DNA from: JAAZBA01 sp964461815
GTDB taxonomy: Bacteria > Bacillota > Clostridia > Oscillospirales > QAMX01
DNA length: 64,000 nt
Direction: 5' to 3'
Assembly: GCA_964461815.1 (NCBI GenBank)
Contig: CAYWVF010000008.1
Span: forward strand, 45,816-109,815
Positions 1 to 7,792 of this stretch are shown piece by piece (the first letter of the stretch is position 1; the number at the start of each line of letters is the position of its first letter). A program made the position numbers and the translations under genes. The notes under the pieces were generated by a model. It searched no databases. It was not told where the DNA came from and was given only the letters and a program-made list of their open reading frames with translations.

Positions 1-1719
1 AGTAGCAACAGGGCCGCGTCCGCGGTCGAGTCTTGCTTCGATGACAGTACCCTTTGCACTGCGGTCGGGATTTGCACGCAGCTCGAGCATATCTGCCGTA
101 AGAAGTACCATCTCAAGCAGATTTTCGATGCCCTCGCCCTTAAGAGCGGAGATCTTGCACACTATCGTGTCACCGCCCCATTCCTCGGGAACGAGACCGT
201 ACTCTGTCATCTGCTGGAGAACACGGTCAGGCTGTGCGTTTTCCTTATCTATCTTATTTACAGCTACGACTATCGGTACGTTAGCTGCCTTTGCGTGATT
301 TATAGCCTCTATCGTCTGCGGCATTATACCGTCATCCGCTGCAACAACGAGTATTACAACGTCTGTTACGGATGCACCGCGAGCACGCATCGATGTGAAT
401 GCGGCGTGACCCGGAGTATCAAGGAATGTGATCTCACGGTCGCCGAGCTTTACTCTGTAAGCACCTATGTGCTGAGTGATACCGCCTGCTTCACCTGCCG
501 CAACGTTTGTACGGCGGATGCAGTCGAGCAGTGATGTCTTACCATGGTCAACGTGTCCCATAACGACTACAACAGGATCTCTCGGTACGAGATTTTCCTC
601 AGCGTCCTCTGTGTTGTCGATGAGCTTATCCTCGATTGTGACTATGACCTCATGCTCTACCTTTGCACCGAGCTCCATAGCTACGAGCGATGCCGTATCA
701 AAGTCGATGAACTGTGATATGCTTGCTATAACTCCGAGCTTCATGAGCTGCTTTATGACCTCGGCGGCAGTTTTCTTAAGTCTGAGTGCAAGCTCACCTA
801 CGGAGATCTCGTCCGGGATCATGACCTTGATGGGCTGCTTTCTCATTACCTCCTGCTGGATCTTACGCAGCTTATCCTGCTCCTCCTGACGCTTTTTAGA
901 GCCCATGAACTGAGACTGCTTCTTCTCACCGTTCTTCTTCGTGAGCTTCTGCTTTGTAGCGCCATGTGTAAACTCAGCCTTTTCGGGTACGAGCGAATCT
1001 ATTCTGTCGTCATAGCGTGCGAGGTTTACGCTTGCACCTCGTGTATTGACGTAGGTACCCTTCTGAGATGATTTGGAGTGCTCTGACATTACCGTAACAG
1101 CTGCATCGGAGGAGTCACTTCCCTTGTGGATGAACTGATTCTGCTGCGGCTGCGGCTTTGGCTGCTGCTTTTCGGGACGCTTAGCATTATTCTTCTGCGG
1201 CTGTGTGAACTTGGGAGGAGCAAAGCGAGACTGATCCTTTGATGCACGGTAGTCGCTCTTTCCCTCTGCCTTTGCCGGACTGCCGATGTTTTCTGTCTTT
1301 GGTGTCTCCTGCTTGGGTGCTTCGGGTGCATTCTTCTTTTCCGGTTTAGTCTCTGCTGTCTTCACTTTATCTTCCACCTTCGGAGCATCTTCCTTCTTAT
1401 CAGGTGCGGGCTTTTCAGCCTTATGCTCAGTCTTCTTTTGTTCAGTCTTTTTAACCGGAGCCGTTTTTTTGGCAGGCTCTGTATTCTCATCAGCTGCCGG
1501 AGCTGACATTTGCTCGTTTAGAGCCTTTTCGATATTGTCCACCTGATTTTGCTGTGTCAGATATTCGAACAGATAATTGAGCTCTGCCTCTGTGAGCACC
1601 TGCATATGGTTCTTCGGAGGCTCTCCGTTATAGTCTGTAAGAATATTCATTATCACCTTAGATGTCAACTTAAAATCCTTTGCAAATTCGTGGATCCTGT
1701 ACTTATCTCCTGCGCTCAA
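1..1719 (-). CDS. infB: Translation initiation factor IF-2 (C-terminus outside window)
   Basis: Delivers initiator tRNA to the 30S subunit and promotes subunit joining using GTP. About 573 codons are visible: an N-terminal IF2-N-like segment, a long Lys/Pro/Glu/Gln-rich linker (roughly residues 55-270), then the GTPase domain with G1 GHVDHGKT near residue 385, the DTPGH switch II motif and the NKID motif. The frame runs off the left edge in domain II (LDRGRGPVAT). I chose the TTG at 1719 because it directly follows the TAA of the upstream gene and has GGAGGTG eight bases before it; no ATG occurs before about 1650. It is the last visible gene of the rimP-nusA operon. Confidence 0.96.
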   Translation of the reverse strand, partial: MSAGDKYRIHEFAKDFKLTSKVIMNILTDYNGEPPKNHMQVLTEAELNYLFEYLTQQNQVDNIEKALNEQMSAPAADENTEPAKKTAPVKKTEQKKTEHKAEKPAPDKKEDAPKVEDKVKTAETKPEKKNAPEAPKQETPKTENIGSPAKAEGKSDYRASKDQSRFAPPKFTQPQKNNAKRPEKQQPKPQPQQNQFIHKGSDSSDAAVTVMSEHSKSSQKGTYVNTRGASVNLARYDDRIDSLVPEKAEFTHGATKQKLTKKNGEKKQSQFMGSKKRQEEQDKLRKIQQEVMRKQPIKVMIPDEISVGELALRLKKTAAEVIKQLMKLGVIASISQFIDFDTASLVAMELGAKVEHEVIVTIEDKLIDNTEDAEENLVPRDPVVVVMGHVDHGKTSLLDCIRRTNVAAGEAGGITQHIGAYRVKLGDREITFLDTPGHAAFTSMRARGASVTDVVILVVAADDGIMPQTIEAINHAKAANVPIVVAVNKIDKENAQPDRVLQQMTEYGLVPEEWGGDTIVCKISALKGEGIENLLEMVLLTADMLELRANPDRSAKGTVIEARLDRGRGPVAT

Positions 1720-2139
1720 TTATCGAACACCTCCGCTCGTATTGTCGTTATTTTTATATTTTCTTGCATGCTTTCTGTCTGCTTCAGCCTGAAGGCGTGA
1801 AGCACGTTCCGCAAATTTCTCGTCTGAAATACCTCTTTGCACGAGATGCGATGCAATGGCTGCTGCCATACCGGCATCACATACCGCCGCTATCGCACAT
1901 TCCGCACGACCGAGTACATTGCCTATCTCCTGCTTTGTAAACGGAGTTACTACATGTACGACCTTATCCTCACCTGATGTGAGCCGTTCAAAGCGTTCGC
2001 GTGTGTTGTCGGACGCATCTGCCGCTATGAGTATCAGCTTGGCGTAGCCGTGCCTTATGGCATCGGATACCGCTTCCTGCCCTATTGCGGCTTTTCCTGC
2101 TTTTTTGCTGAGCCCCAGCATAGAAAGTTCTCTATCCAA
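1720..2139 (-). CDS. L7Ae/YlxQ-family putative ribosomal or RNA-binding protein
   Basis: A 139-residue member of the L7Ae/L30e/YlxQ family that usually sits between ylxR and infB in Firmicutes and is presumed to bind kink-turn-like RNA. The family core is visible early (MLGLSKKAGKAAIGQEAV, then LILIAADAS and the nucleotide-proximal Thr/Arg-rich region). The C-terminal 25 residues (about 112-139) are a basic, polar tail rich in Arg, Lys and Asn. It overlaps the end of ylxR by eight bases and its stop abuts the infB TTG start, so all three genes are translationally coupled. The exact function is not established even in model species. Confidence 0.9.
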   Translation of the reverse strand: MDRELSMLGLSKKAGKAAIGQEAVSDAIRHGYAKLILIAADASDNTRERFERLTSGEDKVVHVVTPFTKQEIGNVLGRAECAIAAVCDAGMAAAIASHLVQRGISDEKFAERASRLQAEADRKHARKYKNNDNTSGGVR

Positions 2140-2407
2140 TGATCTGTTCCTCCATTTCCACGCTTAGCTGATCGTATACCTCATCCGGTACGGTGCATTC
2201 GAAGGCACGCTCGAGAGCCTTCGATTTGCGTATCTTTTTCAGGCATTCCTGATTCTTGCATATATACGCACCTCTGCCGGGCTTCTTGCCTTTGAAATCA
2301 AGCGATATTTCACCCTCGGGGCTACGCACGACCCTGATAAGCTCTTTTTTCGGAAAATGCTCTCTGCATCCAAGGCATTGGCGTATGGGAATTTTTTTCG
2401 GTTTCAT
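2132..2407 (-). CDS. ylxR: YlxR/RnpM family RNA-binding protein (DUF448)
   Basis: A 91-residue protein with the DUF448 signature: RQCLGCREHFPKKELIRVVR, then GRGAYIC and a basic C-terminal helix. The family binds RNA, and the B. subtilis member modulates RNase P. An in-frame ATG at 2449 would add 14 residues (with Cys and His) absent from the conserved fold. I prefer the ATG at 2407, which begins MKPKKIPIRQC, the usual family N-terminus. The only good SD (AAAGGA at 2441-2446) then lies 33 bases upstream, with a perfect hairpin at 2417-2437 in between; see the leader entry. Member of the rimP-nusA-ylxR-L7Ae-infB operon. Confidence 0.92.
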   Translation of the reverse strand: MKPKKIPIRQCLGCREHFPKKELIRVVRSPEGEISLDFKGKKPGRGAYICKNQECLKKIRKSKALERAFECTVPDEVYDQLSVEMEEQIIG

Positions 2408-2446
2408 ATTTATACCATGCTTTGCCGTGCAAAGCATATATCCTTT
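2408..2446 (-). promoter_or_regulatory. SD-hairpin-start leader of ylxR
   Basis: In mRNA sense: AAAGGA (2446-2441), three bases, a perfect 9-bp stem with a 3-base loop (ATGCTTTGC / GCAAAGCAT, 2437-2417), nine unpaired bases, then the start codon. Folding the stem places the SD about 12 bases from the ATG. An alternative start within the 5' arm (ATG 2437) would itself be paired. The same arrangement precedes the NUDIX gene, cvpA and lrgA in this window. Confidence 0.6.
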
Positions 2447-2454
2447 CATCGGAA

Positions 2455-2512
2455 TTTGTGGTGGTTTTCACGTAGGTGAAAATGAGCGACCGATCGTCGC
2501 AAGAACCACAAA
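2455..2512 (-). ncRNA. Three-way-junction RNA structure between nusA and ylxR
   Basis: The nusA-ylxR spacer folds as a multibranch structure read directly from the sequence. The outer stem is 8 bp (2505-2512 with 2455-2462, TTTGTGGT / ACCACAAA in mRNA sense). It encloses two hairpins: a 5-bp GCGAC / GTCGC (2486-2490 / 2496-2500) and a 7-bp TTTTCAC / GTGAAAA (2465-2471 / 2476-2482). No U-tract follows, so it is not an intrinsic terminator. It lies about 10 bases upstream of the ylxR SD. Function unknown; a processing site or protein-binding leader is plausible. Confidence 0.5.
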
Positions 2513-2554
2513 AACGGACATCCCTCATTTCCCGTGGGTTACGTGATAAAATGA

Positions 2555-3661
2555 TTATTCCTCTGTCTTTTTTGCGGTCGTTTCGGCTTTAGCCTTGTTT
2601 TTATCATCAAATGCAGCTATCGCACGTGACTTTATATCGATCTTACAGCCTGTGAGCTTTACTGCGAGTCTTGCATTCTGTCCTTCCTTGCCTATCGCAA
2701 GTGAGAGCTGATCATCCGGAACGATGACTCTGTAATTTTTAGGCTCGATCATATCTACCGACAAGACCTCTGCCGGAGCAAGTGCTGCTGCGATGAATTT
2801 TTCCATATCGTCGCTGTACTGAACGATGTCTATCTTCTCACCGCCGAGCTCCGCTACGACTGCACTTACACGCTCACCTCTCGGGCCTACACATGCGCCT
2901 ATAGCATCGATATCCTTTTCGGGTGAATATACGGCGATCTTCGTTCTGCCGCCGGCTTCACGTGAAATGCTCTTTATCTCAACAAGACCGTCTCTGATCT
3001 CAGGTACCTGAAGCTCAAAGAGTCTGCGTACAAGGCCGGGATGTGTACGTGAGATAAGTATCTTCGGACGGCCTCTGTCGTTCTTTACCTCTACGATGTA
3101 TATCTTTATATGGTCGCCTTCCTTAAGCTTCTCATTCTTGATCTGCTCTGATGCGGGAAGCGGTATCTCGGACTTTTCAGCTCCCGAGCCCATCTCAAGT
3201 GTGATGGCACCGTTCTTCGGCTCGATGCGGCTTACTACCGCTGTCATGACCTCGTGCTCATTTGCCGTGAATTTTGCAAATACGAGTCCGAGCTCCTTTT
3301 CTCTGATGCCCTGGATTATGACCTGCTTTGCTGTCTGAGCTGCGATACGTCCGAACTGCATCGCCTTTATCGGAACATTGACAATGCTTCCGAGCTCAGG
3401 ATGACGTGTATATTTCAGTGCGTCCTCAGGCGTGATCTCGAGCGTGGGATTCTCCACAGCCTCGACTATCGTCTTCTTGGCGTACATACGAAGCTCTTTT
3501 TTCACTTCGTCCGGCTCGATAACTATGTTTTCCGTTACTCCGTCATTATCACGCTTATATGCTGCGAGAAGTGCCTGAGATATTTTATCCAGCATATAGT
3601 CCTTAGGTATACCCTTTTCTTTTTCCAACGCTTCCAGTGCGCTAAATACGTTTTCACTCAT
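2555..3661 (-). CDS. nusA: Transcription termination/antitermination factor NusA
   Basis: Binds RNA polymerase and modulates pausing, termination and antitermination. At 368 residues it has the short Gram-positive layout: N-terminal RNAP-binding domain (about 1-130, MSENVFSALEALEKEKGI), an S1 domain (about 135-205), and KH1/KH2 (about 230-350) with conserved AIGACVGPRGERV and LAIGKEGQNARLAVKLTG stretches. There is no C-terminal acidic repeat region as in E. coli; only a short Lys/Ala tail follows KH2. It lies 50 bases downstream of rimP in the classical operon. Confidence 0.98.
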   Translation of the reverse strand: MSENVFSALEALEKEKGIPKDYMLDKISQALLAAYKRDNDGVTENIVIEPDEVKKELRMYAKKTIVEAVENPTLEITPEDALKYTRHPELGSIVNVPIKAMQFGRIAAQTAKQVIIQGIREKELGLVFAKFTANEHEVMTAVVSRIEPKNGAITLEMGSGAEKSEIPLPASEQIKNEKLKEGDHIKIYIVEVKNDRGRPKILISRTHPGLVRRLFELQVPEIRDGLVEIKSISREAGGRTKIAVYSPEKDIDAIGACVGPRGERVSAVVAELGGEKIDIVQYSDDMEKFIAAALAPAEVLSVDMIEPKNYRVIVPDDQLSLAIGKEGQNARLAVKLTGCKIDIKSRAIAAFDDKNKAKAETTAKKTEE

Positions 3662-3711
3662 TCCAAAAATACCACCCTTAATATCGCATTATATATCCGT
3701 TAAATTATGTT

Positions 3712-4182
3712 TTATGCTTTAAGACGAACACTTGCAACATCTGTTAAGACGAAAACGGTCTCACCGCTGCCGCTGTCTATTGTAACGCTGTCGTCACTGT
3801 AGGCTGTAAGCTTGCCGGAATACTCCTTTGCACCGTCGATCGCATGATAGAGCTTTACAACGACTTCGCTTCCCATGCAGTGCTCGAAATGCTCAGGTCG
3901 TGACAGTGTACGCTCCGTACCGGCAGACGATACATAGAACATATACGCTCCGTCGATAGGATCCTCACGGTCGAGGATCGGGTCAAGTGCTCGACTCACC
4001 GCTTCGCAGTCGTCTATGGAGATGCCGCCATCCTTGTCGATGAATACCGTCAGCTCATAGCTGCCTCCGAGCTTGACAAGAGTGACGTCCCAGAAGATCA
4101 GCCCGAGCTGCTCGACTGTCGGACGAAGAAGTGCCTCTATGCGTGTTATGGAATTTCCCTGTTTGGATGCTTTCTTTTTCAT
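3712..4182 (-). CDS. rimP: Ribosome maturation factor RimP
   Basis: Needed for 30S subunit maturation. The 156-residue protein shows the RimP N-domain (LLRPTVEQLGLIFWDVTLVK, then the FIDKDGGISIDDCEAVSRAL helix-strand region) and the short Sm-like C-terminal domain ending ASVRLKA. Start ATG at 4182 has AGGA about ten bases upstream. It is the first gene of the nusA-infB operon, served by the promoter at 4289-4317 and a roughly 100-base leader. Confidence 0.97.
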   Translation of the reverse strand: MKKKASKQGNSITRIEALLRPTVEQLGLIFWDVTLVKLGGSYELTVFIDKDGGISIDDCEAVSRALDPILDREDPIDGAYMFYVSSAGTERTLSRPEHFEHCMGSEVVVKLYHAIDGAKEYSGKLTAYSDDSVTIDSGSGETVFVLTDVASVRLKA

Positions 4183-4250
4183 AATAAACAGTTCCTAATA
4201 AAAAATTTTGCCTTAAATGATATCGTGTGTACGTCTGCTTTAACAATAAA

Positions 4251-4272
4251 GAGTGGGTTTGTTGACCCACTC
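4251..4272 (-). promoter_or_regulatory. Hairpin in the rimP operon leader
   Basis: An 8-bp perfect stem (GAGTGGGT / ACCCACTC) with a 6-base loop lies about 10-30 bases downstream of the predicted start of transcription. It is followed in mRNA sense by TTTATTGTT, a weak U-tract. It could act as an attenuator or a 5' stabilising stem for the long operon. No alternative antiterminator pairing was obvious by eye. Confidence 0.45.
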
Positions 4273-4288
4273 TCCTTTTCTATCCTGT

Positions 4289-4317
4289 ATTATATCACTA
4301 TCCTTAGTGAATTGCAA
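4289..4317 (-). promoter_or_regulatory. Promoter of rimP-nusA-ylxR-L7Ae-infB operon
   Basis: On the minus strand TTGCAA (4317-4312), a 17-base spacer ending TGA, then TATAAT (4294-4289): a consensus-type vegetative promoter with extended -10. Start of transcription is expected near 4282, giving a leader of about 100 bases before rimP. Confidence 0.75.
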
Positions 4318-4387
4318 GCTTTTTTTATAAAAAATAGCTTATTTTTAAAGTTTTTCCAAAATAAGTCGAATTTATTTTATTTTATTG

Positions 4388-4417
4388 TTGGTTTTTGACT
4401 ATCATATATGATATAAT
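4388..4417 (+). promoter_or_regulatory. Promoter of the CPBP protease gene
   Basis: A perfect extended -10 (TGATATAAT, with TATAAT at 4412-4417) is preceded at 18 bases by a weak -35, TTGGTT. The closer TTGACT (4395-4400) is only 11 bases away and cannot serve as a normal -35. Confidence 0.55.
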
Positions 4418-4449
4418 AGAGTGAAAAAGCGAAACAGAGGACTGTGAAG

Positions 4450-5010
4450 ATGAGAGCTTTATCGGTGATGCTTGTCACTTTAGCTATGCTTGCGATGAAA
4501 AATATACTCGATCCGCTCGTAAGCTACGCACTTTATGCATTTATAGGTATCGTATATATCGTAAAATTCGGACAGAAGAAAAATAAGCTGAGACTCGGGA
4601 AGAGTCTCGGTATCGGCATACTTTGCGGCATAGCAGCCTTTGCAGTCGGCTTATGTATTACAGCGGCAGTGAGCTTTATATTGGATGCAGCCGATACTGC
4701 GGTGACGGATAACGGCTCGAAGCTTCTGAATGAGCTCATCCTGTCGGCGCTTATCCCCTGCGTATGCGAGGAGCTGTTTTTCAGGGGTATGCTGCAAACG
4801 GAGCTTGAGCGTGTCACGGATGGACGTGTGGCTGTGGCTGTGACGGCAATGTTTTTCGCATTGTTCCATCTGCCGGCAATAAAAATACCTGCCATGTTCA
4901 CGGCAGGTATAGCGTTCGGTTATGTGTATCTGAAGACGGGCAGACTTGAGGCTGCGGTAACAGCTCATTTCGTAAATAATGCCCTTGCGGTGATAATATC
5001 GAATATGTGA
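4450..5010 (+). CDS. CPBP family intramembrane metalloprotease
   Basis: Polytopic membrane protein of about 186 residues with the CPBP (CAAX/Abi) motifs: motif 1 EELFFRG near residue 105, motif 2 FHLP near 135 and motif 3 AHFVNNALAV near the C-terminus, which supply the zinc-ligand and catalytic Glu/His residues of the family. At least five hydrophobic segments are visible. Bacterial members are linked to prenylated-protein processing or bacteriocin self-immunity; no partner peptide is seen here. The ATG at 4450 is preferred over the GTG at 4444 because CAGAGG lies nine bases before it. It is convergent with cvpA, with only four bases between the two stops. Confidence 0.9.
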   Translation: MRALSVMLVTLAMLAMKNILDPLVSYALYAFIGIVYIVKFGQKKNKLRLGKSLGIGILCGIAAFAVGLCITAAVSFILDAADTAVTDNGSKLLNELILSALIPCVCEELFFRGMLQTELERVTDGRVAVAVTAMFFALFHLPAIKIPAMFTAGIAFGYVYLKTGRLEAAVTAHFVNNALAVIISNM

Positions 5011-5014
5011 GCAC

Positions 5015-5725
5015 CTACATCCAAAACCGCTCTACCACGAATTTCAGCACATGGCTCTGCGAGATCTCATCTATGGAGAAAAACGGCTCTGAATTGAGCA
5101 GCTCCGGCAGGAATGTCAGCAGCACCCATACCGGGATAAACAGGAAAACGAACCCTGTGATCGCTCCGAGTATCACGCCGAGCGTGATATTGACAGGACC
5201 TACGACAGGTATCTTATTGACGAAGTCGAGATGCTCTATCGCTACCTTAAGTATTGCATTTATCAGAGCAAAGACGAGGATGGATAGTATGAACGCAGTC
5301 AGAGAGTGGCTTATCATCGAGGAGACGCTTGTTACAAGACCGTCTATACCGTCGAGCTCGGTATCTTCCGAAGACGAGTCTTCCTTCGAAGCTGCATCCT
5401 CCTGCTCCTTATCGTCGGAGATCATGTCGCTTACTATGGATACGATCTTGTCCGATGCCTTGACGATGGTCGATGCAAGCTCATCTCCGCTGTCACCGAG
5501 CGTCTCGTCTACCTTTTCACCGATAAGAGCGGAGACCGCAGGTGCAATGTACCTGTCGGAAATAGCATTCGAGAAGCCGCCGACGATCGCAAAGGTCAGA
5601 CACAGCGCTACGACGGTCGATACCAGAGAAAGTACAGACCTGACAAAGCCGTTGCGAGCACCTATGTAGACGCAGTATGCGAATATTGCGACGAGTATTA
5701 TGTCTATGATCAGTGCAGATGTCAT
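5015..5725 (-). CDS. CvpA family membrane protein
   Basis: A 236-residue membrane protein with an N-terminal CvpA-type region (hydrophobic helices at about 5-25, 30-50, then the VRSVLSLVSTVVALCLTF pattern). A charged Asp/Glu/Ser loop spans about 105-130, and three further hydrophobic segments follow (about 140-215). CvpA proteins have been tied to colicin V export and envelope integrity, but the biochemical role is unclear. It is the last gene of the minus-strand run methyltransferase-ecfA1-ecfA2-ecfT-truA-DUF5711-cvpA. Its leader contains a hairpin between SD and start. Confidence 0.85.
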   Translation of the reverse strand: MTSALIIDIILVAIFAYCVYIGARNGFVRSVLSLVSTVVALCLTFAIVGGFSNAISDRYIAPAVSALIGEKVDETLGDSGDELASTIVKASDKIVSIVSDMISDDKEQEDAASKEDSSSEDTELDGIDGLVTSVSSMISHSLTAFILSILVFALINAILKVAIEHLDFVNKIPVVGPVNITLGVILGAITGFVFLFIPVWVLLTFLPELLNSEPFFSIDEISQSHVLKFVVERFWM

Positions 5726-5763
5726 GATAGTAATTATGCTTTGGTTTTAAAAGCATTCTCCTT
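5726..5763 (-). promoter_or_regulatory. SD-hairpin-start leader of cvpA
   Basis: In mRNA sense AAGGAG (5763-5758), one base, a 7-bp stem ATGCTTT / AAAGCAT with a 7-base loop (5756-5736), ten bases, then ATG. Without folding, the SD is 32 bases from the start; with the stem formed it is about 11. The stem sequence resembles those before ylxR and lrgA. Confidence 0.6.
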
Positions 5764-5784
5764 ATACTGGAATTTGCTTAAATT

Positions 5785-7008
5785 TTATTCGGATGCTTCC
5801 GAGGTGCTTTGAGCGTTTTTGAACGGAGTGATAAAGTCAACATAGCCAGCTTCACTGGAATATATGAGAAGCACCTTGCCGTCACTGTTTACGAGAAGGT
5901 CACGCACTCCGTATACCTCTACAGGCTGACCGTATGCTTTGAGCTTTCGGTCGTATACCTCAGTGCTTTGAGTATACAGAACTGCGACATAGTCTCCGTT
6001 TACCGATATCTTTCGTATCGCATCGTCGGTGTAGATCGAAACAGGCTCGGTATGGTCGGCACTTATAGTGACAAGCTTTGCGCCGAGTCCGCTCGTCCTG
6101 TCTGTCAGCGACAGAGCGACGCAGTTTGAGCCTGCGGCATATGTTTTGAGCATATCGTTCCCATATTCATAGGAGCACAGCTCGAGACCGAGCTTATCTA
6201 TTACGACTGTTCTGTTATCTCCTATGACACAGAGCTTATCGTCGTCAAGAAAATACATGTTTGTGGCGAGAGAGTTATCGAAAATGTAAGAAGCACCGAA
6301 TTCCTCACGGCTGAGGTCGAAGAAGATTATCTTCGATCTGAACTCACCGCCGTCCTGAGTGAGAGCGGTAACGGCAATATGACTGCTGTCGGGAGACAGC
6401 ACTGCACGGAGAAGATAATAATCCGAGGTCTTCCACTGGTAGATAAGATTTTGAGAGTTGTCGTAAACGTTCACGACACTGCGGTAGTAATCATCATCAC
6501 GTGTCACGGCGAGGAAGCCGGAATCGTTCTGATCAAGTGATATTATATCGCCCTCCTCGGTGATCGTGGATACGAGTGAGGTCTGTCCTGTTATGATTAT
6601 CGATCTGCCTCCACGGTCGTAGGCTGCAACATAGGTAGAGCCTGTCTCAAGTGCGGGTCGGCTGAAGCCGAGCTGAAGTGAAAGGAGCTCATTTCCGGCA
6701 GGAGCGTACATTTTCAGAGTACCATGATTGAGTACGGTGAGATTGTAGTTGTAAAGTGAATAGAGGTTAGTGCTGTCAGGCTCAAAGTATATGCGTTCGA
6801 TATCAGTCTCAGCCATGCTTTCAAGCTGATTTCTGGCTTTGAGTGATGCGTATGCCTCTGCCATATCGGTGCGGAAAGAATAAATACTGAGCACTGCCGA
6901 TACAAAGATGCATAGCAGCACGATCTTTCTTATGTGCTTTACCGCTTCAAGCCTCTTGTCACGAATAGCAGCCTCTGCGCTGTCGGACGGACGTATAGTG
7001 TAGTTCAC
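5785..7008 (-). CDS. DUF5711 family membrane-anchored beta-propeller-like protein
   Basis: A 407-residue protein of unknown function. One transmembrane segment (about 27-47) follows a short cytoplasmic N-terminus. The extracytoplasmic remainder is made of repeated beta-rich blocks of the type strand-GD-strand (for example YFLDDDKLCVIGDNRTVVI and ISVNGDYVAVLYTQSTEVYD), consistent with a WD40/YVTN-like propeller as predicted for DUF5711. A GTG start at 7008 has AAGGAG seven bases upstream. It lies between truA and cvpA in one operon, suggesting envelope sensing or scaffolding, but no function can be assigned. Confidence 0.75.
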   Translation of the reverse strand: MNYTIRPSDSAEAAIRDKRLEAVKHIRKIVLLCIFVSAVLSIYSFRTDMAEAYASLKARNQLESMAETDIERIYFEPDSTNLYSLYNYNLTVLNHGTLKMYAPAGNELLSLQLGFSRPALETGSTYVAAYDRGGRSIIITGQTSLVSTITEEGDIISLDQNDSGFLAVTRDDDYYRSVVNVYDNSQNLIYQWKTSDYYLLRAVLSPDSSHIAVTALTQDGGEFRSKIIFFDLSREEFGASYIFDNSLATNMYFLDDDKLCVIGDNRTVVIDKLGLELCSYEYGNDMLKTYAAGSNCVALSLTDRTSGLGAKLVTISADHTEPVSIYTDDAIRKISVNGDYVAVLYTQSTEVYDRKLKAYGQPVEVYGVRDLLVNSDGKVLLIYSSEAGYVDFITPFKNAQSTSEASE

Positions 7009-7046
7009 TTACTTACTCCTTTTTATACTGAGAACGTGTTTGATGT

Positions 7047-7790
7047 TTATTCCGGGTACTTTACACCTGTCAAGCAAAGTCCGCAGGCTTTCATGACAGG
7101 GCCTGCACGCTTCCTGTCGCAGGAGAGAAGTATATCGCTTATCTCCTCCGGCTTTATCTTTCCGAGACCGACAAACATCAGAGTTCCGGCAATAGTTCTG
7201 ACCATATTGTAGAGGAAGCCGTTTGCGGCGACACGAATACGGATGAGATCACCGTCTTTCGACAGATCACAGCGGTAGATCGTCCTGACGGTGGTTTTTA
7301 CATTACTTCCGAGTGTACGCATAGACGAGAAATCATGCTCGCCCACGAAGTAACGTGCTGCCTCCGACATTTTGTCGAAATCCAACGGTGCAGGGATATA
7401 CGCCGCTCTGTCGGACAGAAACGGATCACGTGTGCGTGAGTTCAGGATAGAAAATGTATATTCCTTTTCGATGCATGAGAAGGATGCATGAAAATCGTCG
7501 GGAACGATCTCAGCCTTATGCACGGAAATGTCATCGGGAATAAAGGCATTTAAAGCTAGCGGCAGCTTTTCCACGGTAATAGTCGTGTTGAGAAAGACGT
7601 TTGCAACATAATTTCTTGCATGTACGCCGGCGTCGGTACGTCCGCAGCCGATTACGTGTACCTTTTCACCCGTCAGCTTGCCCAGAGCATACTCAAGTAT
7701 TGCCTGGATCGTGAACGCATTGAGCTGACGCTGCCAGCCGTGATAATTTGTACCGATATACGATAATGTTAATTTATAATTTGTAGCCAT
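7047..7790 (-). CDS. truA: tRNA pseudouridine(38-40) synthase TruA
   Basis: Isomerises uridines 38-40 in the anticodon arm of many tRNAs. The 247-residue protein has the TruA fold and the catalytic GRTDAGVHA motif at about residues 49-57, and ends in the conserved FLYNMVRTIAGTL region. An upstream TTG at 7799 would add three residues; the ATG at 7790 is preferred, two bases after the ecfT stop. Its place behind ecfA1-ecfA2-ecfT matches many Firmicutes. Confidence 0.97.
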   Translation of the reverse strand: MATNYKLTLSYIGTNYHGWQRQLNAFTIQAILEYALGKLTGEKVHVIGCGRTDAGVHARNYVANVFLNTTITVEKLPLALNAFIPDDISVHKAEIVPDDFHASFSCIEKEYTFSILNSRTRDPFLSDRAAYIPAPLDFDKMSEAARYFVGEHDFSSMRTLGSNVKTTVRTIYRCDLSKDGDLIRIRVAANGFLYNMVRTIAGTLMFVGLGKIKPEEISDILLSCDRKRAGPVMKACGLCLTGVKYPE

Positions 7791-7792
7791 AA

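Noticed and set aside
2957..2966. TTCACGTGAA palindrome in nusA resembling a parS core
   Set aside because: Flanks do not match the 16-mer found three times elsewhere, and the bases encode the conserved SREAG stretch of NusA.
4395..4400. TTGACT as -35 for the CPBP gene
   Set aside because: Only 11 bases from the -10; too close for a vegetative promoter. The extended -10 with TTGGTT fits better.
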